A stretch of DNA of 64,000 nt from Lunularia cruciata. Lineage: Eukaryota; Streptophyta; Marchantiopsida; Lunulariales; Lunulariaceae. Below, piece by piece: positions 13,266-23,778 of the stretch. A program made the position numbers and the translations under genes. The notes under the pieces are model-generated. The model was not told the DNA's origin. It ran no database searches and saw only the letters and a program-made list of their open reading frames with translations. The DNA lies in contig OX419755.1 in assembly GCA_948567375.1 (NCBI GenBank), positions 50,225,001 through 50,289,000 of the forward strand. The letters are read 5' to 3'. Position 1 is the stretch's first letter. The number at the start of each line of letters is the position of its first letter.

Positions 13266-15575
13266 CTCCATTTTACTGAAAACTTGGTATATGACTCGTT
13301 AGCCGCGAAACTGGCAAGCCGGAAAGTGTAGAAACCGGCAGAACTGGTGGCCCAGTATTGGGTCATGGACTTACGAACACTCTTCCGAAGTGTTCGCATG
13401 AATCGTGTACCCGAAGTTGTTTGTTGAACCCGTACACCCGACGTTGTTTGTTGAACGCGTGTCACCTTGAGAAATAGTAGAGTCTGTAAACCTTCGAATG
13501 GCGGCCAGATGAAGACTGATAGCTGCATGGAATGATGCTACTAGCGACGAAATGTGTTTAGAACCCGCAAGAGCTCCGATGGCCAAAACAGTGGTCGGAA
13601 GAGGAATTCGTTCAGGCAGATCTTGTACATCTCCGGAATGGCGAGGAGTTCTGCCGGGGCCGAAACACGAATATGCTCTTCGAAGATGCAGAAACCCGGA
13701 ACAGATTGTCGAAAGCTAAAAGAACCGGTACCTATAAATCATTCCCGGTTATTTTTCCGGCTTTGTTACCGGTAACAAATCGTTTCGATAACATAGCAGC
13801 ACTGGAGTAGTCTGCTTTGACATTCGAGTCCAGACAACCTGGGGCGGGTAACATACATCAGCATGAAGGAAGCCACATGGACTGAGGTCGAGTTCCGCAT
13901 CTTCCGGGAGACAGAGCAGGGGAAGAAGAAAAGGAACGAAAAGGAAGGATCCTTCGAACTGCCCGATAGTCAAATTGAGACGGGAGGGGCCTGCTTGGTC
14001 GCTCGTACAGACGAAGAGAGTTTCTTTGATTGCTTCCTCCTAACGAGTTTGAATATATTCTACTGTCTATTTACTCGCTTACCTGAATATATGCTACCTG
14101 GATTCCCCCATTCTCTAAACCCCCTTTTGCATCCTCCGTTCTCTGAACGACTTATGCTCCTTGTACTAGAATATATGACAAAAGAAGAATCGAATCAGGT
14201 GACATTTCAATCACATCACATCACCCAACGTTGTGTGTTTAATCACATTTACCGAAGAAGACGTGTCAAAGGTCTTAATTACATCTGCACTAGATGCACT
14301 ATGAGACTATTCTTAGTGAAATTTATCGACCACCCACCAACCCCAATGAAAACCTCCCAACATGAACTTTCACATCTATCTTTGACCAGAACAGGCTCGA
14401 GACTTAGCACATTCTATAGAGTGCATAACCAGTGAAGATAGAGTTTAAATCGATGTTGACCATGTTATGGTAACTTTTACCTTCTTGTTAAGTGGGGAGT
14501 CCGACCGGGTTAATGTTGAGGATGTGGTATGGATCCTAGCGGGCTTTGGTTAAGTAAGCTGATGATCCTAGCAGGCTCCGTGGCTGAGTACTCTTAGTGC
14601 ATTGTGAAGTCAACTAAGCTAGTGCCCCACGCTACTTGGGTCGATGCAACAGGTGGTCTCAAAAATGAATTTGGCGGGAATGCACAATTGTGCATTCCAG
14701 TAAATATTTCTATGGTCTCGTAAACCAAAACAGGTACATTTATGAAACCGCTCATACAAGTTTAGGGCTTGAGATGGTTTCTTTTCGGGTTATATTTTCG
14801 GTAGATAAGGTGAATGGACCACTCGGAACCGAAATATTTATAGGGTACGATTTCAATTCCGTAACATTTTTAAAGGTTACTCGAACATTTCTTGAAAAAC
14901 TAATGAATCAGGGCGTTTCAAAAATAGGATTCAACTGCAATATATAATATTACGAGAAAATTACAAGAGACCTTGTCCAATGTTAGGGGGTGTGGGAGGA
15001 GCATCCATCGGTGCTCTGGCAAAAACTCTCGTAATCTCCTGAAATGTTACGGTGATCCAAAATGTTACGGTGATCCAAAATGTTACGGTGACGCCTAAAC
15101 TTTTTCAGGTGCTATGGGTGGTCCATAACAATTAACCATCCCAAAGAATCCCGATCCAAACCCTAAATTGTTAGGGGACGTTTCATCAAAGTCCCTAATT
15201 TGGTTTACGGGATCCATAAATAAATCTATGGGATGTTTACAGAAATTTTCAAATCCCAGCAAATTCATTTTGAAATGCCTTATTCTCTTCAACACACCCA
15301 GTAATAATTTATAGGATTAGGGTTTGATCTCCCGTGAAATAATTAATGTAAGCTGACAAGGGATTCTTGAAACCCCTATAGGTCTAGGCAATTATTGTTT
15401 CGACAAAAAATTGATATAAAATCACATTAATAATTAAACTCAATCCCCAACACCTCCTCCCAATGCTAACAACAATGCAAACGCTCCTAGCCCAACTCAT
15501 GTGCACACTAGCACAAACCTCATAAACAATATGAGGTTAGACAATAGATTACACCAAAGTTAACACAATCAAAAT
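13266..15575. other. Gene-free stretch with palindromes and short repeats
   Basis: No coding gene is supported. The stretch has an 18-bp perfect palindrome TTTGTTACCGGTAACAAA at 13762-13779, a 22-bp perfect palindrome at 14677-14698 (half-site GGAATGCACAA), a duplicated block around 13395-13460 containing GTTGTTTGTTGAAC twice, and the triple repeat listed next. The 190-codon frame at 13863-14435 has no recognisable domain. Confidence 0.5.
15041..15092 (+). repeat. Short tandem repeat, 18-bp unit, three copies
   Basis: The unit AAATGTTACGGTGATCCA is repeated almost exactly three times, and the third copy diverges after GGTGA. It lies about 0.5 kb outside the DNMT-bearing Gypsy element. No function is suggested. 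Confidence 0.8.
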
Positions 15576-15682
15576 TGTCATGCGTATATACATCGCTACA
15601 CAACATACCTCGCTGTCAACATCATACACTATAAAAGCACAACTCACACATAAGTCATACATAGACTCTAAAGTGCCACAAT
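15576..15682 (-). repeat. 107-bp direct repeat, outer copy
   Basis: It is nearly identical (two differences by eye) to 16134-16240. It begins TGTCATGCGTATATACATCG on the plus strand and ends GCCACAAT. It directly abuts the LTR core. Together with the inner copy it gives the left side the order repeat, core, repeat. Confidence 0.9.
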
Positions 15683-16131
15683 AATCAGATTGCTTAACAT
15701 TCTCCACTCAACTCAACTCATATCAGTACTTGATCTATCACTCTATAAACTGCCCACAACTGGGCACTGATTACAGTCAAGCCACACCCACTCAAGCATA
15801 GAGAATCCAGGTGACGCTCGCCGGACCTTTGTCCACCATAGCCAGGAACTCGAAGGCTCAACATCAGAGAAGTGAGCTCTCTGGAGCTCACTTCAAAACT
15901 ATACCCCCTGGACTCGAGCTAGCCTTGAAACCCTAATGGTCCCGCTGACGGCACACTCGACGGTGCAAACGGTGCAAAGTGATGGTGGGCCCCACCGTGA
16001 AGTTAGTACCCCGAACACAAAATCTAACCATCGGAAAGTAGTCCTTGAGAAACTGCTAGAATAACTCTAACTACCATCATTGGAACTCCCGTGTCCGAGC
16101 ATCTAGATGCGGAACTACAAATGGCGTGACA
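15682..16131 (-). repeat. LTR core, 3' side of DNMT-Gypsy element
   Basis: This 450-bp block matches 25009-25458 at about 98% by eye. On the minus strand it begins TGTCACGCCATTTG and ends AATCTGATTA. It is flanked on both sides by a 107-bp direct repeat (15576-15682 and 16134-16240), which the other LTR copy lacks. See the finding on permuted LTR structure. Confidence 0.9.
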
Positions 16132-16133
16132 GC

Positions 16134-16240
16134 TGTCGTGCGTATATACATCGCTACACAACATACATCGCTGTCAACATCATACACTATAAAAGCACAA
16201 CTCACACATAAGTCATACATAGACTCTAAAGTGCCACAAT
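16134..16240 (-). repeat. 107-bp direct repeat, inner copy, with adjacent G-rich tract
   Basis: This is the partner of 15576-15682. On the minus strand it is immediately preceded by CTAGGGGGGCGA (about 16252-16241), a plausible polypurine tract, which argues that second-strand priming, and so the true LTR start (TTGTGGCAC or TGTGGCAC), is here. Between it and the core is the perfect palindrome GACAGCTGTC (16128-16137). Confidence 0.85.
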
Positions 16241-16407
16241 CGCCCCCCTAGCTGGCGGTTAGGTCCCTCTAACTCCAGATAGCCATCTACTCTAAGTATA
16301 TGGTATACCCTCTAATGGGCAAAGATCAGAAGGCCGGGTGCTATGGAGCCCCATCGTTAGTCGCCTGTCTGCAATCTATACCATATAAAGAATGAACTAG
16401 CTATAGG

Positions 16408-16560
16408 TCAAGTACATCTAGGACATAACCACTATCCCTGAGGAACCACCGTGAGGGGAGGAGTCATACATGCTATATGCCATCCTCTCGAACAACTATC
16501 ACACACTAACATAGTAGCAGCTCCACCAGAAGAGCCACATAACATACACCTCAAGCGTGC
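16408..16560 (-). pseudogene. C-terminal PHD finger of DNMT-Gypsy pol
   Basis: After the integrase tail the frame reads CMLCGSS...MLVCDSCSRGWHIACMTPPL and then, past TAG 16432-16434, WLCPRC, ending at TGA 16408. This gives all eight zinc ligands of a C4-H-C3 PHD finger (C-x2-C, C-x2-C, H-x2-C, C-x2-C) plus the conserved Trp before the last pair. PHD fingers bind histone H3 tails, so the likely role is steering integration to a chromatin state, as chromodomains do in chromoviruses. The histone mark cannot be told from sequence. Confidence 0.85.
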
Positions 16561-16569
16561 ACGTACAAG

Positions 16570-18060
16570 TGCCAAGCTTGGGTCCATAGTACCATCAATG
16601 TTTGGAAGGTGGCATGGCGCACAATTGCGCACATGATCCTTCCAAACAACACCATCACGTCCTTCTAACACAAGGACTCCAGATGGCAAAACCTCGCGCA
16701 CTCTCAAGATAGTGCGGCCTGTAGAAACATCAAGTGTCGTTGGTGCTGTCTGTTGTAGATATACATAGTCGCCTGGATGAAATCGACGGATCGAGGGTCT
16801 ATAACCTCCTCCTTGAATGGTAGCATAGCGTAAAGTATCTCTATGCTGAGCAATCGCCAAGTTCTCAAAGGCCATCGGCATCACTCTCCGAAAGATCTCT
16901 GCCCGCTGAGAACATGCGCTCATCCATACATCGGGGTCATCCAAGTCCAAAACTACAGTAGCATCTCGACGAATGGCTGCAGGTAAATCTGGATCTTGTC
17001 CATAGAGTAGAAAGTATGGAGAGAAGGATGCTAAGGAGGCTTGCCGGCTGAACCGATAGCCCATGGCCAACCAAGGTAACTAGAGATCCCAATCTCCCAA
17101 GTGGCCTCTCTGCAAACCATACTTTTGCAATCCTCTCTTCACCGTCTGAACCACTCTCTCTGCTAAGCCATCTGCCTCAGGGTGATCTCGGGATGTAGTA
17201 CAATGATCAATCAAAGCCTTGTCACACAAGACCTGAAACTCTCCCAAGAACTATGTACCCTGATCAGTCAAAACCTTAGCTGGTGCACCAAAATGACTAA
17301 GAACTTGATCCAGGAATGAGTAAGCTGTCCCTTCACTAGACTTGTCAGGAAGTGCCACCAACTCAATCCACTTGGAGAAATGCTCCACCATCACCAAAAC
17401 ATACCGATGATGTCTCACAGTCAGCGGTAAAGGTCCGGCGAAGTCCAAACTCCAACGGTAACCCAATCCCATGATAGGTAATGGGTGTAATTGTGGCGTA
17501 GGAGCATTGAATGATGCTCTAACTCGGTCACAAACCACACATCTGGCAACAAACTGCTGTACCTCGGTCTGCATACCGCGCCACCAATAATGACTCTGGA
17601 GTAAGCTATATGTACGCTTTACTCCAAAATGTCCTAGCTCCTCATGAGCATGACGGACCAACTGTGGTCTCTGTGATGGAAGTGGTACTACTTGCACTCT
17701 ACCATCCTCCCATACACGCAAAAGGTGTCTACCCTCCAATCTGAACCGTCTGGCTCGCTGAAGAACACGGTCTCTCTCCTTGGCCCCAATTGTGCCACCC
17801 ATAACACCAGTGCGAAGATAGTCCATCACTAAGACATCATCATGAATGTCTCGCTGAACTGTACCAATATCTTCACTCTCTGGATCTGTGACCTCAATAA
17901 CTCCTCCTGTATGCGCTGAGAGAGATACCACCAAAGTCTCTACAAATATACACAGAAAGGCCGATGCATGCCAACCTGGCACCATCTCCTCATCTGTCTC
18001 ACCATGCCAACGTGCTCCGGTCTGATCCTGCTGGCTGGGACATGGGTTTCTACTCAACCC
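16570..18060 (-). pseudogene. Integrase of DNMT-Gypsy
   Basis: The N-terminal zinc-binding HHCC region reads HAHEELGHFGVKRTYSLL...CVVCDRVRASF. The catalytic core has SLDFAGPLPL (first Asp), LTDQGT (second Asp) and DHPEADGLAERVVQ (Glu). TAG 17251 sits exactly where Gypsy integrases have the Gln of DQGTQF, and TAG 17080 where they have DLQLPWLAMGY, so both look like former CAG codons. A C-terminal GDYVYLQQ...VREVLPSGVLVLEGRDG module follows, in the place where chromoviruses carry GPY/F and a chromodomain. Confidence 0.87.
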
Positions 18061-18171
18061 ATCTGCATCACGGTTCACCACTCCAGGTCTGTGAACAACC
18101 GTGAAATCATACTCCTGTAAAATCAGAGCCCATCGTGCAAGCTTCCCTGAAAGCTTGTCGGACTCCATCAA

Positions 18172-19770
18172 CCATTTCAGTGGCTGATGATCAGTGATGA
18201 GAGTGAAGGGGTTACCAAATAGGTAACATCAGAAATGTACTACTGCCCAAACTGCTGCCAAGCACTCTCCCTCATATGAACTATACTTTGCCTCCGCTGA
18301 ATTGTTGGAGCGACTAGCATAGGCCACCACAAACTCCTTCTCCTCATCATCATGTTGGGTGAGCACCGCTCCAAGCCCCAACATACTCCAATCAGTGTGA
18401 ACCTGAAATGGTCATCCCCTAATCGGTCTCCTCAAAATAGGAGCAGATGTCAACCTCTCCTTGAGCTCTACAAAAGCTCTCTCCTGCTCATCTCCCCAAC
18501 ACCACTCCTGTGTAAGCTTGGTCAGCTTCGTCAAGGCCTTGGCAATGGCACTAAATCCTCTAACATAGCGGCGATAGAAGTTTGCCAACCCAAGGAATGC
18601 TCGCACTCTGCTCACATCCGTAGGCCGAGGAATACGTGCGATAGCCTCCACCTTGGTCTGCTGAACACCAAGTCCTCCGGGGTAGATAGTGTGACCCAAA
18701 TACTCAACCTGCTCATGGAAGAACCTACACTTCCCAGGATGTAATTTGAGTCCATGAGATCTCAACCTCTCAAACACCTCCAACAATTGTCTCTCATGCT
18801 CCTCCACAGTAGTGCTATAAACCAAAATGTCATCAATATAACATTGAGCAAAATCCAATCCAGCTAGGATCCTATCCATGACCCTCTGGAACTCAGCAGG
18901 AGCGTTCTTCAACCCAAATGGTAAGAACCTCCATTGATATAACACATCCTTGCCGTGAGGATCAATAGCCCAAAATGCTATCTTGGACTTATCCTCCTCC
19001 CTGATCGGCAACTGATGATATCCCGCTCAAAGATCCAAAGTACTGAAGACCTTTGCATGCCCAATCGTATCAAAAATCTCCTCCAATGTAGGCATGGCAT
19101 ACCGATCAGCCCTGGTCTGTCGGTTGATAGGACGGTAATCTCCACACATCCGCCTATCTATATAGTTGCCATGCATATCCTTCTTGGCTGGCATCACTGT
19201 CGCTGATGCATACTCTCCATGTGAAATCTCCACCAAACTAGCCTCAAAAAGGTCACTACTCCGGCTCTGAATCAATGTCCTCTCCATATCACTATATCAA
19301 TAAGGACGTCAGAAAACAGGTGTGTCGCTAGTCAGCTCAATCCGTATACCAGGTCCCTTCAGAGCACCCAAATCCTTCATACTGAAGGCAAAACAACTCG
19401 TGTGACTCCTCAAGAACCTCCAAATCCTCCGTCTTTCCTCTCCAGTAAGCTTGGGTCCAAGATCTGGCTCCCAAGTATCCTTTGTAACTGTAGTAGGAGT
19501 GGAAGACATACTGACTGGCTGCTACACTGGGCCCTTGGGAGCAATAGTGTCATGCTCCCGACCACTAGAGGTCCCAACCTCTGTGTGAAAAACTCCCTCC
19601 ACTCTGGCTGCAAGCTCCATACGTCCTCTGGCTGCATCCCATGTGGACCAAGGGTGTAATCCAAGTAGCCCACGCTCACCTAGATGGACTCCAAGTAGAC
19701 CACTCCTCCTAGTAGCTACTGGATGTGTCCCAAGAATACCATGTCCACTCGGTCCATCGCCCCCAGCATG
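18172..19770 (-). pseudogene. Reverse transcriptase / RNase H of DNMT-Gypsy
   Basis: A pre-RT linker (19509-19309, with LTGEERRRIWRFLRSH) leads into RT. Visible RT motifs are CGDYRPINRQT, the conserved GYHQLPI, LPFGLKNAPAEFQRVMD and the catalytic YIDDILVYS, followed by the connection ARIPRPTDVSRVRAFLGLAN. RNase H follows with [13 protein letters not shown] (catalytic D) and LITDHQPLKWLM, ending in HRPGVVNRDADGLSR. In-frame stops are TAG 19774 and 19522 and TGA 19309, 19297, 19027, 18412 and 18229. At several of these the family consensus has Arg, for example LDL-R-AGYHQ and HF-R-CYLFG, so CGA to TGA transitions explain them. Confidence 0.9.
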
Positions 19771-19849
19771 TGCCTAAATCGTCTCGATAGGCATAGGGCT
19801 CACAAGTGTCCGAGTGGTGATGCCTATCAAGCGCATCCTACGCTGCTCT

Positions 19850-20808
19850 GCCAAACCAAGGCTCACAATCCAGGTCAAACAGTTTAGGTCCATAGCCTGA
19901 CCTAACACCTGACGCCTGGATGCCTCTGACACTACTGGAACAGCAGTAATACCGGTGCGAAAACCCATCGCCCGCTCTCTCTCATCAGCATTGGGCTCCA
20001 CCAACTGCTGTAACTATGAGTCCCAAACAAGTCCAGGTCCTCCCTCTCGAAAAGCATGAGAGCTTGGGAAACTCATGAGTGTAGGAAATGCAGCTCTAGG
20101 CTGTCCAACTAGGTTCACCATTGCCATAGGTGACCTATCAGCCACTACCACTGTCTGAGACTGACGTCCAACATCCAAGATATCATCAACAAGAATGTGG
20201 TCTAGTTGCTGAATCCCATCATAACTACGCTGTAGAACCTCTCTGGGTAAGAGGTTCGTCCACCAAAGGCAAAGACGATGAGCTCGTGATCCCACTCTGG
20301 CTGCATCTAACAATACAGCAGGTCCCATCCAAGAATGGACCTGATGTGTACTCGCTACCACTCTAGTGCGAGAATCACCCAACAAAGGAACGTTCTCCAA
20401 AAGGTAAGCTGGAGAAATAGACTGATGAACCTGGAGATGTCGTAGTATCCGTAACATCTCCCAAAACACACCAGAACGAGGATCTTGAAGACCCAAACCA
20501 CGGCCCGCACGTGTATGTCCCTGACATGGCCATCCAGAAATCACCAAGTGAATAGGCCCATGTCTCTCTAGGTCATGCGCCCCCAGTAAGGAAATGTCTC
20601 CTGGTAAGGCCTTTTGGTAACCTCTGACTGCTGACATCGGTAATAACTCCGGATACCGATAGGCCAAGTGTGCCACATGATGTAGAGAGACTCGCCTAGC
20701 AGTCTCATCTCTCTCTACATACAAGTACCTCTGTACTCGGATACCCGCCTATAACACCGCAGCTAGTCCGGTGCTGATCCCACCAAACAACTCCAATAGA
20801 CATATCCC
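19850..20808 (-). pseudogene. Captured C5 cytosine DNA methyltransferase domain
   Basis: The domain should transfer a methyl group from S-adenosylmethionine to cytosine C5. Motifs appear in canonical order. Motif I is LLELFGGISTGLAAVL, with the following RYLYVERDETARRV holding the acidic SAM-binding position. Motif IV is VISGWPCQGHTRAG, whose catalytic Cys codon is 20526-20524. Motif VI is YLLENVPLLG. Motif VIII is ARVGSRAHRLCLWW. The target-recognition part is short, and motifs IX-X follow as ERERAMGFRTGIT and RRQVLGQAMD. The spacing and the GxxTGL motif I recall DNMT3/DRM-like rather than DNMT1/CMT enzymes. No PWWP, BAH or chromodomain is attached. Stops are TAG at 20749 and 20014, plus TAG at 20821 just upstream. 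With no frameshift and every motif present, the domain was functional until recently. Confidence 0.88.
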
Positions 20809-20922
20809 CTCTACTGGATACTACCAAGCAATGAGTGTGGTATCCAAAGGTGTCAAAGCAATCGCCTCTAGAGGCTCATCCTCACACTCATCCCCTGATG
20901 GTACGAAGGCTCCACTCCAAGC

Positions 20923-22389
20923 CTACTGCACCAACTGATCTACATGCTGCTGCAATGCCTCCTCTGAACTCCACAATGGAACATCCAAGGTGGATGGAAC
21001 AATCCCACTTGTACTCCATAGCCGAGTGATCTCCTCTGGTACTGGAGTATCCTCTGCATGGGCATTCCCCTCCAACAAGTCACCAGGCCAAGTAACTGCA
21101 CCGCTGAAAGCCAAAACTGATGCTGCCATGGTCCCGGACTGTAGTGAGACAAGACTGCCACTACTGAAACGTACTGGTAGGCGACATACCCGTCCCTCAC
21201 TAGACTGCCAACCAGGTCTATAAGAGGCTGTCTCCTCCCAATAGTCAATACTAAAACCCATGGGGTATAACACTGCTCCCCCAACTAGCACATCATATGA
21301 CTCAGCTATCGTCGCAATAGCCTGAGCTCTCACCACCGAGCTATCAGTTGGATGACCAGGCTGAACCTGGACAACAAGCTCCCCACGTGTGATGTATTGT
21401 GTCGAACCACCACCTAGAGATGTCTGGATCTGAAATGGACACCTCTCCACATCGGTCTTCCGTAACTCCAGACCAACAACTGCAGCCTTCCCCAACATAA
21501 GGGGCTGCGCACCAGAGTCTAACAAGACTCTCTGTGGTGTATAGACCTTCCCTGAAGGTCCCACTAAACGAAAGATCCCCCTCTGGTTATCCAATAAGAC
21601 AACACCAGGTGTAAACCGCGCTCTCTCAAAGGCTGGTCTAGCTGGCAACTCCTCTAGTCTAGCCGCTGCTACCTGCCATAAACCACTGGTCGCTGAACGG
21701 ATCCCATGCTCCTCAACCAAGTCAGCTCCACTACCAACCACCTCTGCTCTAGTAGTAGGAACTGCACCATCCCTACTCTCACCCATCATGGCAGCCAACC
21801 GGAACACTGGGGCTGGGTCAACTCCCAATGTAAACATGTCACTGGCTGAAAATAAAGGATGCCGCATAATCAGCTGAGCCGCCCCCAACATCATACTAGA
21901 CTCAGTCTGTGTAGTAGCAAGTGGCTGACTAGCAGGTACTCCATCACCACCTACCACACCTGCACTAGGATGTCTAGGAACCATGGATGTCGTCTGTAAT
22001 GCCTCAGATAGCGTGAAAGATTGGGGAAGTCTGACCTGTCTCCCAACCTCTCCTCTCTGTGGGTCCAACTCCACTGATGCTCCTCTAGGCTCTGGAGCAC
22101 GTACTGCACTCCTAGTCACTGCTGTAGATGCATCCACCTGTGCTGCTCCACACATGAAGTCCAAAGCATCTCTATCACCAGCATATGAGGTGGAAGCCTC
22201 AACACCCGAATCTGATCTCCTCTGAGCAATAGCCATACTAGCCAATCTCTGCTCCAACTGCTCAATCCGAGTAGCCATAGCTGTGTCAGAAGTAAGGGCA
22301 GGTACTGCACCCCTACTAGGTGTAGATCCTCTACCACCACCTCTACCACCTCGTCCTCCATGAACTGGAGCTCCTCTACTACCTGCCAT
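20923..22389 (-). pseudogene. Protease region of DNMT-Gypsy gag-pol
   Basis: A 488-codon stop-free stretch. Residues 1-25 are Gly/Arg-rich, as expected of a nucleic-acid-binding Gag tail. A predicted helix (RIEQLEQRLASMAIAQRR) follows. Around residues 290-400 lies a retropepsin-like fold with the active-site patch VLLDSGAQPLMLG and, further on, VLVGGAVLYPMGFSIDYWE. The DSGA motif is the catalytic aspartate loop that cleaves the polyprotein. The stretch ends at TAG 20923-20925, after which the same frame continues into the methyltransferase with no shift. The protease itself looks intact. Confidence 0.8.
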
Positions 22390-23778
22390 AGCAGCCCTAC
22401 CACTCCGTAACTCCGGGTGTAGGTCAAAACACCGGTCACTAGTGTGACCAAATCTGTGGCAGTGCTCACACTACCTCTGTGCTGGCTGTGATGCACCAGA
22501 GGTATCAGGTCCGCTGCCCTGAGTACACTCTCTCCTATGGTGAGGTCCACCACAAGTCCAACAAGCAACACCACCACTCACTGGCTGCTGCTGACCCGAA
22601 AATGAGGGTAAGGGTCTAACTCCACTAGGCCCTCCACTCGCTCCATAGGATCTGGGCTGTCCACCCTGTCCTCAAAAACCAACTGGGCGTGGTGCACTCT
22701 GCTGCACTCTAGAAGAAGTCACAACCGTGGATGAGGTCTCTCTACCAAATCAAGCTGTCACCACTCTCTCCTCCACCATGTTGAGCTCAATACGCTCAGC
22801 CAAACCAAAGACTACTACCAAAGTGGGCAAAGTAGCCTGCAACAATGTAGCATCACGAACTCTACGTCGCAACTCCCTATCCAGTATCCCATACCAAAAC
22901 TGGACGGCCTGGGCCTCAGTAACTCCCTGAGTGAAACTGATCAGCCGCCTCATGCGAGTGTATGCCTCGCGTAGGCTCTCTCCAGCCTTCCGCTGGAACT
23001 CTTGCAAGCTCCTCAGCTTGTCAGTCCGCACTCCCTAGTAGTTCTGCCTCAAACATAGGAAGAACTCCACCATGGGGTTAAACCCCGGTACCACACCACC
23101 TCCTGCAGCGGTACCTCCACTCGTAGTAGCACTATCTCCAGCTAGTGCACCTCCACTAGCTCCACCAACACTACTCGAGCTAGAACTCGTGGGTACAGCC
23201 GATCGACTCATGGCCACCGAGCCTGAAGTGATGGAGACATAGTGTGGAGACCAATACTGTCTCCATAACTCAATCTCCTCCAAATGAGCTCTCCTGAACT
23301 CATGGTAGTCGTCCATCGGCGGACCCTCCAAGTGCTGAAACAACCCCTTCTATGCCATGAAGGGTGTGAACAAAGTCGGGTTCCGCATTTGCTGCAGATT
23401 ACACCAACTATCGAACTCCTGGATGAAGTCATTCAACTCAATAGTACCCACTGTACCAAAGTAACGCCTAGGGCCTTTGGAGGCCCCATAAATCTCGTCC
23501 ATGTCCCACAACAACGGTGCGGACACACCAAGTGCACTCTCAACTGAATCAGCTCCTGTGTCGAACTCCAACTCAGAGTCAATCTCCTCCCTCACTAGGA
23601 CCTGAGATACAGGCTGATACCGAGCACCACTCCGAGTAAACCCACTACGTACTGCAGGGCTAACTCCTCTGGAATCTCCAAAGAACTCCGTCGTGACCAC
23701 GTAACTGCAACAGCAAACCCGAACCACCAACTGCAACCGCAAGTACCCCACCAAGTGCCAACACCAACTAAACACCAC
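22390..23778 (-). pseudogene. gag: gag region of DNMT-Gypsy (capsid plus two zinc knuckles)
   Basis: The region encodes a retrotransposon Gag. The capsid-like part includes GTVGTIELNDFIQEFDSW and, further on, LQEFQRKAGESLREAYTRM, a typical Ty3/Gypsy gag helix. Near 22570-22420 two CCHC-type knuckles follow each other: CWTCGGPHHRREC (slightly short spacing) and CEHCHRFGHTSDRC (perfect C-x2-C-x4-H-x4-C). A Gly/Arg-rich linker starts at 22389. In-frame stops are at 23350, 23035 and 22471 (TAG) and at 22750 and 22672 (TGA). The first in-frame ATG I see is at 23502, and the true start may lie upstream. The stops make it a pseudogene unless they are bypassed. Confidence 0.8.

Noticed and set aside
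13863-14435. Open frame of 190 codons
   Set aside because: The longest unexplained frame in the left half, but its composition is irregular and no motif is recognisable.
15630-15640. TATAAAAG in the 107-bp repeat as the LTR promoter
   Set aside because: It is on the plus strand, opposite to the direction of the element's genes.
16408-23778. Stop-codon reassignment or U-to-C RNA editing as the reason for TAG/TGA in gag-pol
   Set aside because: Host genes here use TAA/TAG/TGA normally and U-to-C editing is known from organelles. Deamination explains the pattern more simply, though family-wide comparison is still decisive.
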